Shown in pieces: positions 61,101-64,000 of a stretch of 64,000 nucleotides of DNA. Made by a program: the position numbers and the translations under genes. Source of the stretch: Daphnia pulex (Eukaryota > Arthropoda > Branchiopoda > Diplostraca > Daphniidae). The notes beneath the pieces are model-generated. The model worked only from the letters and a program-made list of their open reading frames with translations, was not told the DNA's origin and searched no databases. Numbering within the stretch: position 1 is the stretch's first letter; each line of letters starts with the position of its first letter. Location of the stretch: contig NC_060018.1 of the NCBI RefSeq assembly GCF_021134715.1, positions 4,667,501 through 4,731,500 of the forward strand, in the 5' to 3' direction.

Positions 61101-64000
61101 CCTCGTGTACGCCCATATGAATGTGGGTGTATTCACGAGGACCTCCAATTCCCTATCCCGCCTGGTGGATTCGACTTATTTTCTGCGAATGGAGCACTTG
61201 TGGATGCCTGGCCGTATTTCCCAGGCTTAAAGGTAGGACAAATGATTCTCTATTCTTCCCTTGATGACTATCTGCTGGTGATGCTGATTATAAATCGTGT
61301 CACATTACGGTGTACGATTATTCCTGAGCTAGGCGTTTTGACTGTGCAACTGTTTTCTCTTGTCGTTTTTGTTGACTCAGTCAGGATTCGTTTAATAACT
61401 CATTGTCAGAAAAACTTGAGATCAGGCTTGTTTTGTACGTCACCACTTTGTCTGTGGTATTAGATATTTGAAATTATTGAAAAATATTTGAACTTGAAAC
61501 ACTTCAAGCAAAGTGAAACTAGAAAATGTTCTGACCAAGTAGGGACCTGCCCCTCCTCGTTAGAGGAATAATAACGACCCGGCTCCTGTTGCTGTTGTTG
61601 CTGTGCAAGCGCAAATGTACGCACTTTGTTGAGGGGGGTATAGAGAAACGAAAAGGAAATTTATATCTTATGTATTCCCGAAATGGATCAAAATGAAAAC
61701 GGCGCAAGTCGCTTTTCTCTCGAACAGCTTTCATGTCGTGTTGCCGAGATGTGCGCTATTCCATTTGGGAGAAACTGTTTGTTATAAAAGCGCTTCATCA
61801 GTCAGAACAATTAATAGGTGCCGGATTTTCTACGGAATAACAATGGCGTGCGATTCTGGCCTTTTGCTGCGCCAATCGCTGGTTGATTTAGCGCATTGTT
61901 TTTGTTTCTAAAATCGCGTCCGCATTTTTAGATTGTGTCGACTTTTTTGTTTGTGGCCCGTATCCCTTTGTCATAATGAACTGAGAGGAACAATGCGGAT
62001 TACTTTGCGGCACTATTCCAGTGTCTTCAAGCGCTCAATAAAGGGATGTATTCATCTATTTTTATTTAGTTTGGTGTTTTAAAAAGAGTCGATCCGTCCT
62101 CGGTTTGTTTGGGTCTAGGGAGAAGAAATTTCAACGGGAGAGGGGAATATCTCGTGAGTCTCAAGTGAATAGCCAAAGAAACTCAGAGAGAGAGAGGGGG
62201 GAGGGATTATATCAAATAAAAATGTCTGAGATTTCAACACACTCGATGACTGAAGCGCTTCAAAACTGGCTGAGATGGACGAAAGATTTCAATCGCATAG
62301 ACGATGCGTGTGTGGGGGGAAATAAGATCTTTTTTAAACATTTGACAGGAAAAAGAGACTAGGAGAGAAGTGCTAGACGAGCAAATCTTTTGACACAACC
62401 CAGTCAACCCATCGTCTTGTTCATGGTTGCCTCCGCCCCACTTCGCTCTCCTCTTTTTTCTCTCTCTCTCATCACTACACTCGGGATTCTCACCGCCCCA
62501 ATCGCCCATGCTCCGACGATGAAAAAGGCCTCAATCAAGCCAAACATCAGTTGCCGATTTGGCATTTTCAAAAAAATGCTCATTTTTTATTTTTTGCGAC
62601 ATCAAATGGCATTCGCTTCTTTGATACAAATGCCCTGTCCGGATGCCTATTGCGCTTCACGACTCCCGAATCCTGCACGACGAGAGCTTATAATGCAGAT
62701 TTAAGGAGATGGTTGTTAACTGAATTAGTGTCTCGTACAAGATATTCATCAGGATTTTTTTTTCTTTGAATAATTTCACAGTCCCTGGAAAAAGAAGCAC
62801 TTGAAAGTTTCTTCCTATATAAAAACAGGATGATGAATGTTTCCTTTTCGCATTACATTTCCGGCTCGGATAAAATTATAAAAAAATGGAGGGGGGCGAC
62901 ATCCATTTGTTTCGCTACATAATGTGCAAAACGCTCCCGAAAGACATTTGGTCTAAGTAGGAGAGACGTGAGGGAGAGAGTTCTGTGATCCTGCGAGGTT
63001 ATGCAAGGGGAAACAAAAGGGGCGGGATGAATAAGAAATCAAAACAAAAAAAAAAGTTGTGTGTGTGTGTGTTGGGCGCTCCTTATTTTATAGTTATTGC
63101 CAACCGACACGACTCGTCGCCGTCGCGTGAAAAATTTATGGTCTGGCATGGGCTCTGTAAACGGCACCTGGATCAAAAAGAATGAGCAAAGAACCCGGCG
63201 AAAGATGAGACGAAAGTAAAAAAAAAAACAAAAAAAAATAATAATAACAAAAAAATATATAGGGAAATGCGATTGAAATATTCACTTATGGGCCTCCACG
63301 CGATAACATATCATTTGAATAATTCGGGAGAGCGCTGGCAGCGCGAGCGTGATCAAATTGCTTCGCCTCGTCTTCTGTTTCCCTTTGGCGCATATTTTTT
63401 TATATTTTGGTTGCTGGTTGCTGGTACGTTCGTTTTTCTTTTCCTTCTTCGAATGAAATTTATATCCGTCGAAGAGCGCCGGCATTTCTCTCTCAGCAGG
63501 ACTATAGACCATATATAAGAGACGATTTGTTGTGTATGCACTGTGGATGGATGTGTACATGGAATGATCCCGTATGATCAACTGCAATAACAACCCATAT
63601 GCGGGTGTAACACACGCATCCAACGCAGATACACTACGTCTTCTTCACCCAGAGAACCTTTTATCGTATGTGTATGCAAATAACAACATGCGCCAGTATC
63701 GAATGGCAATTGTGCTCGGCGTCTATTTTTGTAGTTTACAGATTAGCCTTGTCTGTACAACGGGGGATGTGAGCAATTTTTGGGGTGTGGCGGAAGTCGA
63801 GAGAGAAAAAGATATTGGAAAATGAATGGATGACTCTCCTCAACCTGTCGCCCAGTTCTTCTTAATGGGAAAAGCGGGTGTGGTGAGAGACGTCTCGACG
63901 TCGTATCCTTTTTTATATGTACCTTTCTATCTCCTGCATCGGCTCCTGGCCGCGATGAATGATGTTAGACCCGGTTAACTGCCGGAACATTTGTTGTTAA
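58156..64000. other. Gene-poor 3' region after the RING-NHL gene
   Basis: About 5.8 kb with no convincing protein gene. The first part is the RING-NHL 3' UTR; several AATAAA-like signals lie near 60105-60115. Open frames up to 123 residues were checked and show no domain motifs or consistent splicing. A small GT-AG exon pair may be read near 60486-60532 and 60705-60820 (listed separately). The final kilobase contains GC-poor simple runs and a TGTGTGTGTG stretch near 63060. Nothing more can be supported. Confidence 0.45.
60486..60820 (+). ncRNA. Possible spliced short transcript, coding potential doubtful
   Basis: An ATG at 60486 opens a 47-nt segment ending in CAG followed by GTATGA; a strong pyrimidine tract and TACAG at about 60700-60704 precede a second segment with a donor GTAATG at 60821. 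Joined in phase they give only about 29 residues before a stop; another frame of the second segment is open throughout. No family match. It may be a non-coding RNA, the 5' end of an off-window gene, or chance. Confidence 0.2.

Noticed and set aside
61092-61463. 123-codon frame near 61.1-61.5 kb as a protein gene
   Set aside because: It lacks an ATG at its start, has no recognisable domain, and its second half is low-quality hydrophobic sequence; a short exon ending near 61230 at a GTAGGA donor remains possible but unsupported.

Overview
The window looks like nuclear DNA of a small-intron arthropod, most likely a water flea (Daphnia or a close branchiopod). Reasons: densely packed multi-exon genes, GT-AG introns of mostly 50-100 nt, an arthropod Toll receptor, a tyrosine/threonine-repeat secreted family of a kind I associate with Daphnia, and arthropod-like versions of conserved animal genes. 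The species cannot be fixed from the sequence alone. Exon boundaries below were read by hand from splice sites and phase; every exon chain reported as a gene keeps frame from ATG to stop.

Layout. 1-8.7 kb: MMADHC-like vitamin B12 trafficking gene (+), convergent with a 15-exon ACK/TNK2-type kinase gene (-). 8.7-17.5 kb: gene-poor accessory block with a sphingomyelinase D-like secreted phosphodiesterase gene interrupted by a 1,834-bp DNA transposon (99-bp terminal inverted repeats, perfect 9-bp target duplication, a C48 protease/PHD-finger coding remnant), an orphan signal-peptide exon and a decayed Tyr/Thr-repeat gene. 17.5-31.8 kb: COG4 (+), CDC27/APC3 (-), MPND-type JAMM protein (+), Derlin-1 (-), DNAJC14 (-). 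31.8-40.2 kb: a tRNA-derived SINE with a 14-bp target duplication, CLIC (-), a FANCG-like helical-repeat gene (+), SAP18 (-), and a MITE with a perfect 79-bp inverted repeat. 40.9-51.8 kb: Toll receptor (+), V-ATPase subunit C (+), MTAP (-), RBM45 (+). 54.1-58.2 kb: RING-NHL ubiquitin-ligase-like gene (+). 58.2-64 kb: no convincing gene.

The genes are mostly single-copy housekeeping genes and do not form one pathway. Loose links are ER protein handling (Derlin-1, DNAJC14), ubiquitin biology (CDC27, MPND, RING-NHL, the UBA end of ACK) and membrane trafficking or acidification (COG4, V-ATPase C). Neighbours repeatedly sit head to head with 0.5-0.7 kb between start codons (CDC27/MPND, CLIC/FANCG-like, MTAP/RBM45), or tail to tail with 0.1-0.9 kb between stops, so shared promoters and overlapping 3' ends are likely.

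Most interesting: the young-looking MULE/Rehavkus-like transposon inside the SMase D-like gene, unassigned AT-rich coding fragments on the opposite strand inside that transposon, the FANCG-like gene, the perfect palindromic MITE, and an alternative terminal exon of ACK.
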